Positions 7,637 through 16,417 of a stretch of DNA of 34,801 nt are shown here, in pieces (positions within the stretch are counted from its first letter, which is position 1; the number at the start of each line of letters is the position of its first letter). The stretch comes from JBOGZD01 sp050697155 (lineage in GTDB: Bacteria > Actinomycetota > Thermoleophilia > Solirubrobacterales > 70-9), in contig JBOGZD010000015.1 of NCBI GenBank assembly GCA_050697155.1, forward strand, positions 1-34,801, read 5' to 3'. The notes beneath the pieces are model-generated. The model had not been told where the DNA came from, ran no database searches, and saw only the letters and a program-made list of their open reading frames with translations. Made by a program: the position numbers and the translations under genes.

Positions 7637-10513
7637 ATGGCACGGGGCCTGATAGACCGCGCCCTCCGGCTGGGTGAGGGGCGCAAGTTCAAGGACTTCG
7701 AGCGGCGGGTCGAGTCGATCAACCGGTTCGAGCCCGAGCTCGAGCTGCTCGACGACGGCGAGCTGCGCCGGCGCGCCGACGACCTGCGCGAGCGCGCCCG
7801 CAACGGCGAGTCGCTCGACGATCTGCTGCCCGAGTCGTTCGCGCTCTGCCGCGAGGCCAGCAAGCGAACCCTGGGCCAGCGCCATTACGACGTCCAGCTG
7901 ATCGGCGGCATGGTGCTCAACGACGGCGCGATCGCCGAGATGAGGACCGGCGAGGGAAAGACCCTGACCGCAACGCTGGCCGTGTTCCTCAACAGCCTGC
8001 CCGGCGACTCGGTCCACCTGGTCACCGTCAACGACTACCTCGCCCGCCGCGACGCCGAGTGGATGGGGCCGATCTACGAGGCGCTGGGGGTCCGCGTCGG
8101 GGCGATCCAGAGCGAGATGCGCTCGGCGGAGCGCCGCGAGATGTACGCGCGCGACGTCGTCTACGGCACCAACTCCGAGTTCGGCTTCGACTATCTGCGC
8201 GACAACATGGCCCCGCGGCTCGAGGACACGGTCCAGCCCGGCCATCCGTTTGCGATCGTCGACGAGGTCGACAACATCCTCATCGACGAGGCGCGCACCC
8301 CGCTGATCATCTCCGGCGCCCCCGAGCAGGCCGCCGACACCTACTACACCTTCGCCCGCCTGGCCAAGCAGATGGAGGGGGTGGCGGCGAAGACGAGGCT
8401 GAAGTCGCTCGGCGAGTCGCGTGACACCTCCGAGGCCGAGCACGACTACGAGTACGACGAGAAGCACAAGACGGTCGCGCCGACCGAGCGGGGCGTGGCC
8501 AAGGCAGAGCGGTTCCTCGGGGTCGAGAACCTCTACGTCTCCGAGCACGGCACGCTCGTCAACCACCTCATCCAGAGCCTCAAGGCCGAGTCGCTGTTCA
8601 AGCGCGACACCGACTACGCGGTCATCGACGGCGAGGCGAAGATCATCGACGAGTTCACCGGGCGCATCCTCGAGGGCCGCCGCTGGTCGGAGGGGCTGCA
8701 TCAGGCGGTCGAGGCCAAGGAGGGCGTGCGGATCCGCGAGGAGAACCAGACGTTGGCGACGATCACGCTGCAGAACTACTTCCGCCTCTACGACAAGCTC
8801 AGCGGGATGACCGGCACCGCGATCACCGAGGCGACCGAGTTCATGAAGATCTACGAGATGCCGGTGGTCGAGATCCCGACCAACGAGCCGATGGTCCGCG
8901 ACGACCACAACGACCAGATCTACAAGACCAAGGACGGCAAGTGGAAGGCGGTCGCTCGGGAGATCAAGGAGCGCAACGAGGCGGGCCAGCCCGTGCTCGT
9001 GGGCACGATCTCGGTCGAGGTCTCCGAGATGCTGTCCTCGGAGCTGAAGCGTTCCGGCGTCGAGCACGTCGTCCTCAACGCGAAGCCCGAGCATGCGGAG
9101 CGCGAGGGTGAGACCGTCGCCCAGGCGGGACGCCTCGGCGCGGTGACGATCGCGACCAACATGGCGGGCCGCGGCGTCGACATCCAGCTCGGCGGCGATC
9201 CCGAGCACCTCGCGCGAGCCGAGCTGCGCAAGCTCGGGGTCACGCCCGAGCACGAGAGCTACCGAGACGAGCTCAACGAGACGGTGACCCGGCTCGAGGA
9301 GCGCTGCGCGGCCGAGGGCGAGAAGGTGATCGAGCTCGGCGGCCTGTTCATCCTCGGGACCGAGCGCCACGAGTCGCGGCGGATCGACAACCAGCTTCGC
9401 GGCCGCTCCGGCCGCCAGGGCGATCCGGGCGAGTCGCGCTTCTACCTCTCGGCCGAGGACGACCTGATCCGCCTCTTCGCCGGCGAGCGGATCTACAAGA
9501 TCCTCGACCGGCTCGGACCGGTCGACGAGGAGGGCGAGGAGTATCCGCTCGAGGCGAAGATGCTGACGCGGACGATCGAGAACGCGCAGAAGAAGGTCGA
9601 GCAGCAGAACTTCCTCATCCGAAAGCGGGTGCTCGAGTACGACGACGTGATGAACGAGCAGCGCCGGGTGGTCTACAAGTACCGGCGCGAGATCCTCGAG
9701 GGCCGCGACATGTCCGACGTCGCCCACGAGGAGCTCGAGGGCGTCGTCGAGCGGATCACCGAGGAGTACACCCCGGGCGAGATCTTCGAGGACTGGGACC
9801 TCGGCGGGCTCGAGACCCAGGCGGGCCAGCTCTGGCCGCTGTCGATCAGCCTCGCCGAGCTCGACCCCCAGACTTCGACCCGCGAGCAGATCGCCGAGAT
9901 GCTGACCGAGGACGCGCTCGCCGCCTACGAGCGCCGCGAGGAGGAGTTCGGCGGCGAGCTGATGCGCTACCTCGAGCGCCAGATCCTGCTCCAGATCATC
10001 GACAACCGCTGGCGCGAGCACCTCTATGAGATGGACTACCTGCGCGAGGGCATCCACCTGCGCGGCTTCGCCCAGATCGACCCCCTGGTCGCCTACAAGA
10101 ACGAGGGCTTCACGATGTTCCGCGAGCTGATGGCCTCGATCTGGGAGGAGTTCGCACGGGTGATCTTCCACGTCGAGGTGAACATCGAGCCCGCCCAGGC
10201 CGAGGAGCTCTTCGGCACCGGCGAGGACGACGGTGGCGGGCGCGAGATGGAGTACGCGGGCGGCGGGCCCGAGCAGCCGTCGGCGATGCGCCAGGCCGCC
10301 GTCGCCGGAGCCGGCGTGGGAGCGGCGGTGCCCGGGGTGACCGGCGGCGGAGTCGTCGGACCGTCGCCGCCGGCCGGCGGCGACGCCGGCAATGGCGGCG
10401 GTGAGGGGATCAACCCAGGCACCGTCGTCAAGGACGAGCGCGAGAAGATCGGCCGCAACGACCCATGCTGGTGCGGCTCGGGCAAGAAGTACAAGAAGTG
10501 CCACGGCGCCTAG
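7637..10513 (+). CDS. secA: Preprotein translocase ATPase SecA
   Basis: SecA is the motor that pushes unfolded preproteins through SecYEG. The 958-residue protein has all main parts: nucleotide-binding domain 1 with MRTGEGKT (K108) and Walker B DEVDN (D209), the peptide-crosslinking insertion, nucleotide-binding domain 2 with TNMAGRGVDIQLGG and GRSGRQGDPG, the helical scaffold, and a C-terminal zinc motif C-W-C-x8-C-H preceded by KIGRNDP. K108 and D209 fall at the same residue numbers as in the E. coli protein. A Gly/Ala/Pro-rich linker of about 60 residues precedes the zinc tail. A possible -10 TACCCT lies 10 bases before the ATG. Some Actinobacteria carry a second SecA2; the zinc tail and full length indicate the housekeeping SecA1. 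Confidence 0.98.
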   Translation: MARGLIDRALRLGEGRKFKDFERRVESINRFEPELELLDDGELRRRADDLRERARNGESLDDLLPESFALCREASKRTLGQRHYDVQLIGGMVLNDGAIAEMRTGEGKTLTATLAVFLNSLPGDSVHLVTVNDYLARRDAEWMGPIYEALGVRVGAIQSEMRSAERREMYARDVVYGTNSEFGFDYLRDNMAPRLEDTVQPGHPFAIVDEVDNILIDEARTPLIISGAPEQAADTYYTFARLAKQMEGVAAKTRLKSLGESRDTSEAEHDYEYDEKHKTVAPTERGVAKAERFLGVENLYVSEHGTLVNHLIQSLKAESLFKRDTDYAVIDGEAKIIDEFTGRILEGRRWSEGLHQAVEAKEGVRIREENQTLATITLQNYFRLYDKLSGMTGTAITEATEFMKIYEMPVVEIPTNEPMVRDDHNDQIYKTKDGKWKAVAREIKERNEAGQPVLVGTISVEVSEMLSSELKRSGVEHVVLNAKPEHAEREGETVAQAGRLGAVTIATNMAGRGVDIQLGGDPEHLARAELRKLGVTPEHESYRDELNETVTRLEERCAAEGEKVIELGGLFILGTERHESRRIDNQLRGRSGRQGDPGESRFYLSAEDDLIRLFAGERIYKILDRLGPVDEEGEEYPLEAKMLTRTIENAQKKVEQQNFLIRKRVLEYDDVMNEQRRVVYKYRREILEGRDMSDVAHEELEGVVERITEEYTPGEIFEDWDLGGLETQAGQLWPLSISLAELDPQTSTREQIAEMLTEDALAAYERREEEFGGELMRYLERQILLQIIDNRWREHLYEMDYLREGIHLRGFAQIDPLVAYKNEGFTMFRELMASIWEEFARVIFHVEVNIEPAQAEELFGTGEDDGGGREMEYAGGGPEQPSAMRQAAVAGAGVGAAVPGVTGGGVVGPSPPAGGDAGNGGGEGINPGTVVKDEREKIGRNDPCWCGSGKKYKKCHGA

Positions 10514-10534
10514 CGCGCCTGGCCGCCTGAATCG

Positions 10535-11155
10535 ATGTCGCTTGCGCCGGGGCCCGACGGGCGGCCTCGCTGCTCCTGGGGGGTCTCGGCACCCGAGTAC
10601 GTCGCCTATCACGACGAGGAGTGGGGACGGCCGGTCACCGACGACCGCGGGATTTACGAACGGCTGGTGCTGGAGGCGTTTCAGTCGGGGCTCTCCTGGC
10701 TGACGATCCTGCGCAAGCGGGACGCCTTCCGGGCGGCGTTCGCCGGGTTCGACTACGAGCGAGTCGCCGAGTTCGGCGACGCCGAGGTCGAGCGGCTGCT
10801 CGCCGACGCCGGCATCGTGCGCAACCGGGCGAAGATCGAGGCGGCGATCGCCAACGCGGGCGCCGTCCGCGAGCTGGCGGCGAACGGCGAGTCGCTCGCC
10901 GCCCTCGCGTGGTCGTTTCGGCCCGAGCGCGAGTCCGCGCCGGCGAGCCTGGAGGACCTCGCCGCGACGACGCCCGAGTCGACGGCGCTCGCGAAGGAGC
11001 TTCGGCGGCGCGGGTTTCGCTTCATCGGGCCGACCACCGCCTACGCCCTGATGCAGGCGACCGGGATCGTCAACGACCACCTCGCCGGCTGCGCCGTGCG
11101 CGACCAGGTCGAGGACGAGCGGCGGGCCCTGCTCGAGTCACGGGCGAGCCCGTGA
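10535..11155 (+). CDS. tag: DNA-3-methyladenine glycosylase I
   Basis: Tag removes 3-methyladenine from alkylated DNA, starting base-excision repair. The 206-residue protein has the family signature near the N terminus (RCSWG, then YHDEEWGRPVTDD) and a helix-hairpin-helix-type core. The zinc ligands of the family are present: C13 and H26 at the N end and H182 and C186 (NDHLAGC) at the C end. The start is ATG 10535, 21 bases after the secA stop. The stop overlaps the GTG of the next gene (GTGA), so the two are probably translationally coupled. Confidence 0.94.
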   Translation: MSLAPGPDGRPRCSWGVSAPEYVAYHDEEWGRPVTDDRGIYERLVLEAFQSGLSWLTILRKRDAFRAAFAGFDYERVAEFGDAEVERLLADAGIVRNRAKIEAAIANAGAVRELAANGESLAALAWSFRPERESAPASLEDLAATTPESTALAKELRRRGFRFIGPTTAYALMQATGIVNDHLAGCAVRDQVEDERRALLESRASP

Positions 11156-11550
11156 GCGAGGCCTCCGCACAGGCCGAGGTCGTGCGGCGCTTCTACGGCG
11201 CCTTCAACGACCAGGACCTCGACGGGTTCGTCGCCACGCTTCACCCCGACGCCGAGCTTCAGACCGCGCGCGGCTTGCGCTCCGGCCGAATCGAGGCCCG
11301 TGAGTGGGCGACGAAGACCCCGGTCGGCAGCCTCGACCAGCGGCTGGTGCTCGAGCAGGTGCGCGAGCGCGGCAACCATGCGGTTGCGCTGTATCGCAAG
11401 CAGTGGTGGTGGCGGGAGACCGACCGGCTCGCGAGGGAGGACGAGATGGCGGCGATGTTCACGTTCGAGGACGGGCTGATCTCACGCTGGCAGCCGTACG
11501 AGGACCGCTCCGCGGCGCTCGCGCTGCTCGACGAGCTGGCGGCGACTTGA
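11152..11550 (+). CDS. SnoaL/NTF2-like protein
   Basis: The 132-residue protein starts at a GTG overlapping the tag stop. Its pattern (VVRRFYGAFNDQDLDGFVATLHPDAELQTARG, a central basic/aromatic stretch with KQWWWRE, and MFTFEDGLISRWQPYEDR) is that of the SnoaL-like branch of the NTF2 fold, a cone-shaped alpha+beta barrel used for small-molecule binding or catalysis. No specific activity can be assigned. The KQWWWRE strand points into what would be the cavity. There is no signal peptide. Coupling to tag suggests shared expression, not necessarily shared function. Confidence 0.82.
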   Translation: MSEASAQAEVVRRFYGAFNDQDLDGFVATLHPDAELQTARGLRSGRIEAREWATKTPVGSLDQRLVLEQVRERGNHAVALYRKQWWWRETDRLAREDEMAAMFTFEDGLISRWQPYEDRSAALALLDELAAT

Positions 11551-11576
11551 CGCGAACGGGGGCGCCGGTATAGGTT
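11547..11576 (+). promoter_or_regulatory. Promoter of the protease pair: TTGACG with TATAGG/TAGGTT
   Basis: TTGACG (11547-11552, overlapping the stop of the NTF2-like gene) is followed after 16 bases by TATAGG (11569-11574), or after 18 bases by TAGGTT (11571-11576). This is one of the two clearest housekeeping-type promoters in the window. It leaves a leader of about 55 bases before the protease start. Confidence 0.72.
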
Positions 11577-11636
11577 TGCGGCCCGGCAAGCGCGGGATGG
11601 CGGGGGCCGGCCGCACCGATTCAGAGGAGGAAGACG

Positions 11637-12893
11637 TTGATCACCACTCGCAGGGCACGCACGATCACGACGTTGGTCGTCGCCGCAGCGCTCGCGCTGG
11701 CGCTCGCGGCGCCGGCGGCGGCGTCCGACCGTCAGGACCGCGTCGTCGGCGGCGCGCCGACCACGATCCAACAGTTCCCGTGGCAGGTGGGCCTCGACAT
11801 CCTGGCCTCCTCGCTCGACGTCGAGTGTGGCGGCACCCTCGTCGGGCCGACGATCGTGATCACCGCCGCGCACTGCATCGACCTCGACGGCAGCGGCGAT
11901 TTCCTCTTCGGCCCGGAGGAGTTCGAGGTCTTCACCGGCCGCACGTTCGCTTCGGCGTCCGATGGGCAGACGATCGCGGTAGCCGACCTCTGCTGGTTCG
12001 ACGACGCCGGGGGCGGAGCCCCGGAGCTCGAGTGCTCCAGCACTCCGGGCGGTGACATCGGCGACGAGCTCTACAACCCCGACACCAACGAGTGGGACGC
12101 GGTGTTCCTCGAGCTCGAAGACCCGTCGACGACTGGCATCCCGATCAAGATCGCGGGCCCCGGCGAGGAGCCGACCTGGGCCCCGGGGCAGGCGGCAAAC
12201 GTGAGCGGCTGGGGCGCCCTCTCCGAGGGTGGTTCCTCCCCCGATCAGCTCCACGCCGCGACCGTGCAGATGATCGACGACACCACCTGCGTCAACACGT
12301 ATGCCGCGAACTCGACCCAGGGCCTCCAGGTCTTCCCCGAGACCCAGGTCTGCGCCGGCATCTTCCCGCAGGGCGGGGTCGACACCTGCCAGGGCGATAG
12401 CGGCGGGCCGCTGGTCGTTCCAGTGTTCGACCCCAACCCGGCCGACCGGGCCGACCGCGCCGTGAATGGAGTGCGGCTCGTCGGCGACACCAGCTTCGGC
12501 GAGGGCTGCGCGCGGCCGAACCTGCCCGGCGTCTACGGCCGGCTCGCCGCCGATCCGATGCGCTCCGCCTTCGCTGCCGGCATCCTCGAGGTCGCGGGCG
12601 TGAACGTGATCGGCGCCGGCGCCGTGCCGCCCGACTCCACCCCGCCGAACACGAAGATCACCAAGCACCCGAAGAAGAAGGGCACCAAGAAGAAGGCAAA
12701 GTTCAAGTTCAAGGCGAACGAGCCGTCGAGCTTCCAATGCAAGCTCGACAAGAAGAAGTTCAAGCCCTGCAAGTCGCCGTTCAAGAAGAAGGTCGCCCGC
12801 AAGAAGCACAAGTTCAAGGTCAAGGCCGTGGACGCTCAGGGCAACGTCGAGCAGAAGCCCGCCAAGTTCAAGTGGAGGGTGAAACGGAAGTAA
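11637..12893 (+). CDS. Secreted trypsin-like serine protease with Lys-rich C-terminal domain
   Basis: The 418-residue protein starts at TTG 11637, behind a strong GAGGAGG site (11624-11630). Residues 1-30 are a Sec signal peptide ending in APAAAS; the mature chain opens with VVGGAPTTIQQFPWQV, the usual neo-N-terminus of activated trypsins. The catalytic triad is H79 (TAAHC), D154 (EWDAVFLEL) and S255 (CQGDSGGP). From about residue 338 a separate C-terminal domain begins, with about 30 lysines in 80 residues, two cysteines (FQC...KPC) and a KAVDAQGNV motif. It resembles the small Ig-like repeats (FxCxLDxxxFxxCxSP...VxAxDxxGN) common in Thermoleophilia surface proteins, but is unusually basic. 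It may bind anionic wall polymer or nucleic acid; that is inference. Confidence 0.93.
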   Translation: MITTRRARTITTLVVAAALALALAAPAAASDRQDRVVGGAPTTIQQFPWQVGLDILASSLDVECGGTLVGPTIVITAAHCIDLDGSGDFLFGPEEFEVFTGRTFASASDGQTIAVADLCWFDDAGGGAPELECSSTPGGDIGDELYNPDTNEWDAVFLELEDPSTTGIPIKIAGPGEEPTWAPGQAANVSGWGALSEGGSSPDQLHAATVQMIDDTTCVNTYAANSTQGLQVFPETQVCAGIFPQGGVDTCQGDSGGPLVVPVFDPNPADRADRAVNGVRLVGDTSFGEGCARPNLPGVYGRLAADPMRSAFAAGILEVAGVNVIGAGAVPPDSTPPNTKITKHPKKKGTKKKAKFKFKANEPSSFQCKLDKKKFKPCKSPFKKKVARKKHKFKVKAVDAQGNVEQKPAKFKWRVKRK

Positions 12894-12917
12894 TGGCCGC
12901 GGCTCTTACCCGGGGAT

Positions 12918-14192
12918 TTGGAACCGCCCGGTAGATCGGGCGTCAGAGCCGCGGGTCTGCGGTACCTCGGCTGGGCGCTGGCCACGCTTGTGCTGGCCTG
13001 CGGCGGCTCGGCCTCGGCGGCGGCGGCCGAGCGCGAGCCGCGGGTCGTCGGCGGGACCGAGACCACGATCGAGCAGTGGCCGTGGCAGGTCGCGATCGCT
13101 GACCCGAACGCGTCCGGCGACGGCTTCGATCGCCAGTTCTGCGGCGGCTCGCTGGTGGCGCCGAACCTCGTGATCACCGCGGCGCACTGCGTCTACGACA
13201 CCGGCGACCTGATCGGGCTCACGTGCCTCCCGCTGCTGGAGGGGTTCAACTTCCCACCCTCCGACTTCTCTGTGATCGCCGGCCGGACGACCCTGTCGAG
13301 CTCCGCTGGCGACGAGGTCCCGGTCGAGGAGATCTACTACTTCGTCGACGACGGCGCCGGCAACCCGGAGGCCGAGGCGCAGACCGACCCCGGGCAGGGC
13401 GACGCCCTGTTCGACTGCGACACGCTCGAGTGGGACGTCGTCTTCCTCGAGCTCGACTCGTCCGTGGGCACCCCCGCGGCGCCGATCCACATCGCCGGCG
13501 CGGACGAGGCCGCGATCTGGGCGCCGGGGAAGGACGCGTTCGTCACCGGCTGGGGGACGACGTCGGAGGGCGGGAGCAAGAGCGACACGCTTCGCTTTGC
13601 GCAGATCGAGATCATCGACGACGGCACCTGCGGCTCCCCCGGCGTCTACGGCTCCGACTTCTACCCCGAGACGATGGTCTGCGCCGGCGTTCTCGAGGGC
13701 GGCAAGGACACCTGCCAGGGCGACAGCGGTGGGCCGCTGGTCGTGCCGATCGCGGGCGGCGCCCGGCTGGTCGGAGACACGAGCTGGGGTGAGGGCTGTG
13801 CGCGGCCGAACAAGCCCGGCGTCTACGGCCGGCTCGCCGACGACCCGATCCGCAGCGCCCTCGAGCAGAGCATCCTCGACCTGTTCGGGATCGATGTGAC
13901 CGGCTCCGGCGCCGGCGCGGATGTGACTCCCCCCGAGACGACGATCACCAAGCATCCGCGCAAGCGCAGCCGCAAGCGCAAGGCGCGGTTCAAGTTCATC
14001 GCCGACGAGCCGGCGACGTTCGAGTGCAGGATCGACAAGCGGGCGTTCAAGCCCTGCAGCTCGCCGTTCAAGAAGCGAGTGAGCCGCAAGAACCACAGGT
14101 TCCGCGTGAGGGCAATCGACGCGAGCGGCAACGTCGACCCTTCGCCGGCCCTGTTCAAGTGGAAGGTGAAGAAGAAGCGCAAGCGGCGCTGA
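12918..14192 (+). CDS. Secreted trypsin-like serine protease, paralogue of the preceding gene
   Basis: This 424-residue paralogue lies 24 bases after the first protease. It has a signal peptide (about residues 1-37, hydrophobic stretch LGWALATLVLACGGSASA), the activation site RVVGGTETTIEQWPWQV, and the triad H90 (TAAHC), D173 (EWDVVFLEL) and S270 (CQGDSGGP). The last 85 residues are the same basic domain as in its neighbour, but about half the lysines are arginines. TTG 12918, after CCGGGGA, is the only plausible start. A cysteine in the signal peptide (LACGG) is a weak lipobox, so a lipoprotein cannot be excluded. The pair most likely arose by tandem duplication. Confidence 0.91.
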   Translation: MEPPGRSGVRAAGLRYLGWALATLVLACGGSASAAAAEREPRVVGGTETTIEQWPWQVAIADPNASGDGFDRQFCGGSLVAPNLVITAAHCVYDTGDLIGLTCLPLLEGFNFPPSDFSVIAGRTTLSSSAGDEVPVEEIYYFVDDGAGNPEAEAQTDPGQGDALFDCDTLEWDVVFLELDSSVGTPAAPIHIAGADEAAIWAPGKDAFVTGWGTTSEGGSKSDTLRFAQIEIIDDGTCGSPGVYGSDFYPETMVCAGVLEGGKDTCQGDSGGPLVVPIAGGARLVGDTSWGEGCARPNKPGVYGRLADDPIRSALEQSILDLFGIDVTGSGAGADVTPPETTITKHPRKRSRKRKARFKFIADEPATFECRIDKRAFKPCSSPFKKRVSRKNHRFRVRAIDASGNVDPSPALFKWKVKKKRKRR

Positions 14193-14196
14193 GCGC

Positions 14197-14217
14197 GGAC
14201 GGGACGTCGCTCCGTCC
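14197..14217 (+). terminator. Hairpin after the protease pair
   Basis: GGACGG (14197-14202) and CCGTCC (14212-14217) form a 6-bp stem with a 9-base loop, 4 bases after the second protease stop. There is no T-run, so an intrinsic terminator is uncertain. Confidence 0.35.
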
Positions 14218-14221
14218 ACAC

Positions 14222-14227
14222 TAAGCT
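14222..14227 (+). promoter_or_regulatory. -10 element TAAGCT of prfB, leaderless type
   Basis: TAAGCT fits TANNNT and lies 7 bases before the prfB ATG, the spacing at which transcription would begin at the start codon. No ribosome-binding site precedes that ATG, which agrees with a leaderless message. The -35 is not recognisable. Confidence 0.5.
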
Positions 14228-14234
14228 CTCCTCG

Positions 14235-15345
14235 ATGGCCGAGCCGAAGTCCGAGGCCGCGGGAGCACGGATCGCGCAGGTTCGCGAGGGCCTCGTGCTG
14301 CTCGCGGACTACCTTTGACCCCGCCGCGCTCGGGGCCGAGGTAGACCGGCTCGAAGACCAGATGCAGCAGCCCGGGTTCTGGGACGACCAGGACCGGGCG
14401 GCCGGGGTCTCCGCCGCGCACGCGCGGGAGCAGAAGCGGCTCGAGGCCTTCCGCGAGCTCGAGCGCGACATCGGCGACCTCGACGAGCTCGCCGAGCTCG
14501 CGGCGGAGGATGCCGAGATCGAGGGCGAGCTCGGCTCCCAGCTCGACGCGATCGAGCGCCGGCTCGCCGAGCTCGAGGAGGGGCGGCTGTTCGCAGGCCG
14601 CTACGACGCCGGCGACGCCGTGGTCACGATCCGCTCCGGCGCCGGTGGCACCGACTCCCAGGACTGGGCCGAGATGCTGCTGCGCATGTACCTGCGCTGG
14701 GCCGAGCGTCGCGGCTTCGCGGTCGAGATGAAGGAGGCCTCCGAGGGCGAGGAGGCGGGGATCAAGTCGGCGAGCTTGATCGCCAAGGGCGAGAACGCCT
14801 ATGGCCTGTTCGCCGCCGAGCGCGGCGTCCACCGGCTGGTGCGGATCTCACCCTTCGACGCGCAAAAGCGCCGCCACACCGCCTTCGCCCAGGTCGACGT
14901 CGCGCCGCTGGTCGACGACCGGGTCGAGGTCGAGATCGACGAGGAGGACCTGCGGGTCGACACCTACCGCGCCTCTGGCGCCGGCGGCCAGCACGTGAAC
15001 AAGACCGATTCGGCGGTGCGGATCACCCACCAGCCGACCGGGATCGTGGTCCAGTGCCAGAACGAGCGCTCCCAGACCCAGAACCGGGCGACCGCGATGC
15101 GGATGCTGCGCGCCCGGCTGCTCGAGGAGGAGGAGCGCAAGCGCGCCGAGGAGATGGCGGTCGAGCGCGGCGAGCAGAAGGCCGCCGAGTGGGGCTCGCA
15201 GATCCGCAGCTACACGCTGCACCCCTCGACCCGGGTCAAGGACCACCGCACCGGCTATGAGGTCGGCGACGCGAACCGGGTCCTCGACGGCGACCTCGAC
15301 GGCTTCGTCCGCGAGTACCTCAACCGCGCCGCCGCGGCGCGCTAG
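14235..15345 (+). CDS. prfB: Peptide chain release factor 2, with programmed +1 frameshift
   Basis: RF2 recognises UGA and UAA and triggers peptide release. The gene is in two frames: 14235-14315 encodes 27 residues ending in Leu at CTT, followed by an in-frame TGA (14316-14318); skipping T14316 gives GAC and opens the long frame to 15345, for a 369-residue product. The site reads CTT TGA C, the classic prfB shift site by which RF2 limits its own synthesis. Residue numbers in the joined product match E. coli RF2: the stop-reading SPF motif falls at 205-207 and the catalytic GGQ at 250-252, which supports the shifted reading over a start at the internal ATG 14362. The AGGGGG stimulator usual a few bases upstream of the shift is not visible here. 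Confidence 0.95.
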
Positions 15346-15360
15346 CCGATTGCGGGCCCG

Positions 15361-16290
15361 GTGACGCGAAACTCCCGGATAGCGAGAGCAACGCGTCGCG
15401 CCGCCGTCCCGGTCGCGCTGGCCGCGGCCGCGGCTGTGGTTGCGACCCCCGCCAGCGCGCAGCTCGGCGGGACGGACCTGATTCCCTGGCCGCAGGCCCT
15501 GCCCCCCGCCGACGTGCCCAACGACGCCCAGGCGCATCCGGTGAGGCGCTGCCGCGACGGGACGCCGCGCTGCATCGCCAGGCTCGAGCGCCGGATCAGA
15601 AAGCAGTACCGCCGCTTCGACGCGAGCTGCGACCACCGCGCGGTGATCTCCTACTCCTACCTGCAGATCACCCGCGGGCTGCGCCGGGACCTGAAGGGGC
15701 CGCGACCGGGCCTCGTGCGCCACCGGCGCTGGTTCGCCTACCTGACCACGACCTTCTCCAACCGCTACGCCGAGGCGTTCCGAAGCTGGCGGCTGGGGCT
15801 GCCGGTACCCGAGGCCTGGCGAATCACCCTCGAGACCGCCGCCGACGGCGACTACCAGGCCGGCCAGGAGGTGCTGCTGTTCTCAAACGCCCACGTCCAG
15901 CACGACCTCCCGTTCGCCTACGAGGAGATGGGGATCGAGACCCGGGCCGGGCGATCGCGCAAGCCCGACCACGACGCGGTCAACGAGATCAACGCCCGCG
16001 TCTTCGACGGGATCGAGAAGCACATCGCCGCCCACTACGACCCCAGCTTCAGCCTGATCGACGTCCCGTTCGTGCCGGTGGAGGAGATCGGCACCCTGGA
16101 GCTGGTCAAGCTCTGGCGCGAGAACGCCTGGCGCAGCGCCGAGCGCCTGCTGGCGGCCGATTCCGACGCCGAGCGCGCCGACGTGGTGGCGCAGATCGAG
16201 CGCACCTCGACCGCGTGGGCCGAGCTGATCTCGTCGGGGAGCTTCCCCGGCTACGGCGCGACGCGGGACGAGTACTGCCGCAGCCACTGA
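15361..16290 (+). CDS. Secreted DUF5995 family protein
   Basis: The 309-residue protein starts at GTG 15361 and has an Arg-rich Sec signal peptide (about residues 1-35, ending in ATPASAQ). The body contains the DUF5995 hallmark NAHVQHDLPFAY (about residues 179-190), with conserved His and Asp, plus AYLTTTFSNRYAEAF and a C-terminal helical segment LVKLWRENAWRSAERLL. The function of the family is unknown; the mostly helical pattern with conserved His/Asp would suit a metal or cofactor site, but this is a guess. Four cysteines (CRDGTPRC, then ASC, and EYC near the end) may form disulfides. It lies 15 bases after prfB. Confidence 0.82.
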   Translation: MTRNSRIARATRRAAVPVALAAAAAVVATPASAQLGGTDLIPWPQALPPADVPNDAQAHPVRRCRDGTPRCIARLERRIRKQYRRFDASCDHRAVISYSYLQITRGLRRDLKGPRPGLVRHRRWFAYLTTTFSNRYAEAFRSWRLGLPVPEAWRITLETAADGDYQAGQEVLLFSNAHVQHDLPFAYEEMGIETRAGRSRKPDHDAVNEINARVFDGIEKHIAAHYDPSFSLIDVPFVPVEEIGTLELVKLWRENAWRSAERLLAADSDAERADVVAQIERTSTAWAELISSGSFPGYGATRDEYCRSH

Positions 16291-16404
16291 GCGCCGGCCA
16301 CGGACTTGACGCCCGGCGGCCCACGGGCACTACGCCCACCGTGCTGGGTTGTGGTCGTATGGCGACCGCCAGGCAGGACAGTGGGGCACGCGCGGAGCGA
16401 GGTC

Positions 16405-16410
16405 TATCGT
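16405..16410 (+). promoter_or_regulatory. -10 element TATCGT of the FIST gene, leaderless type
   Basis: TATCGT lies 7 bases before the ATG at 16418, and the bases between (TTCCCCC) cannot act as a ribosome-binding site. This supports a leaderless transcript and fixes the start at 16418. No -35 is evident; a TTGACG at 16306-16311 is too far upstream to pair with it. Confidence 0.5.
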
Positions 16411-16417
16411 TTCCCCC

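Noticed and set aside
7202..11080. A 1292-codon minus-strand open frame opposite hpf, secA and tag
   Set aside because: It is the complement of three recognised genes with catalytic motifs on the plus strand; the antisense product has no recognisable domain.
14362..15345. prfB starting at the internal ATG 14362
   Set aside because: This would drop about 42 N-terminal residues of domain 1; the upstream short frame with CTT TGA C restores full length and E. coli numbering of SPF and GGQ.
16306..16336. TTGACG with a downstream TACGCC as the FIST promoter
   Set aside because: The spacing is 19 bases and the -10 match is poor, while TATCGT lies at the leaderless distance from the start codon.
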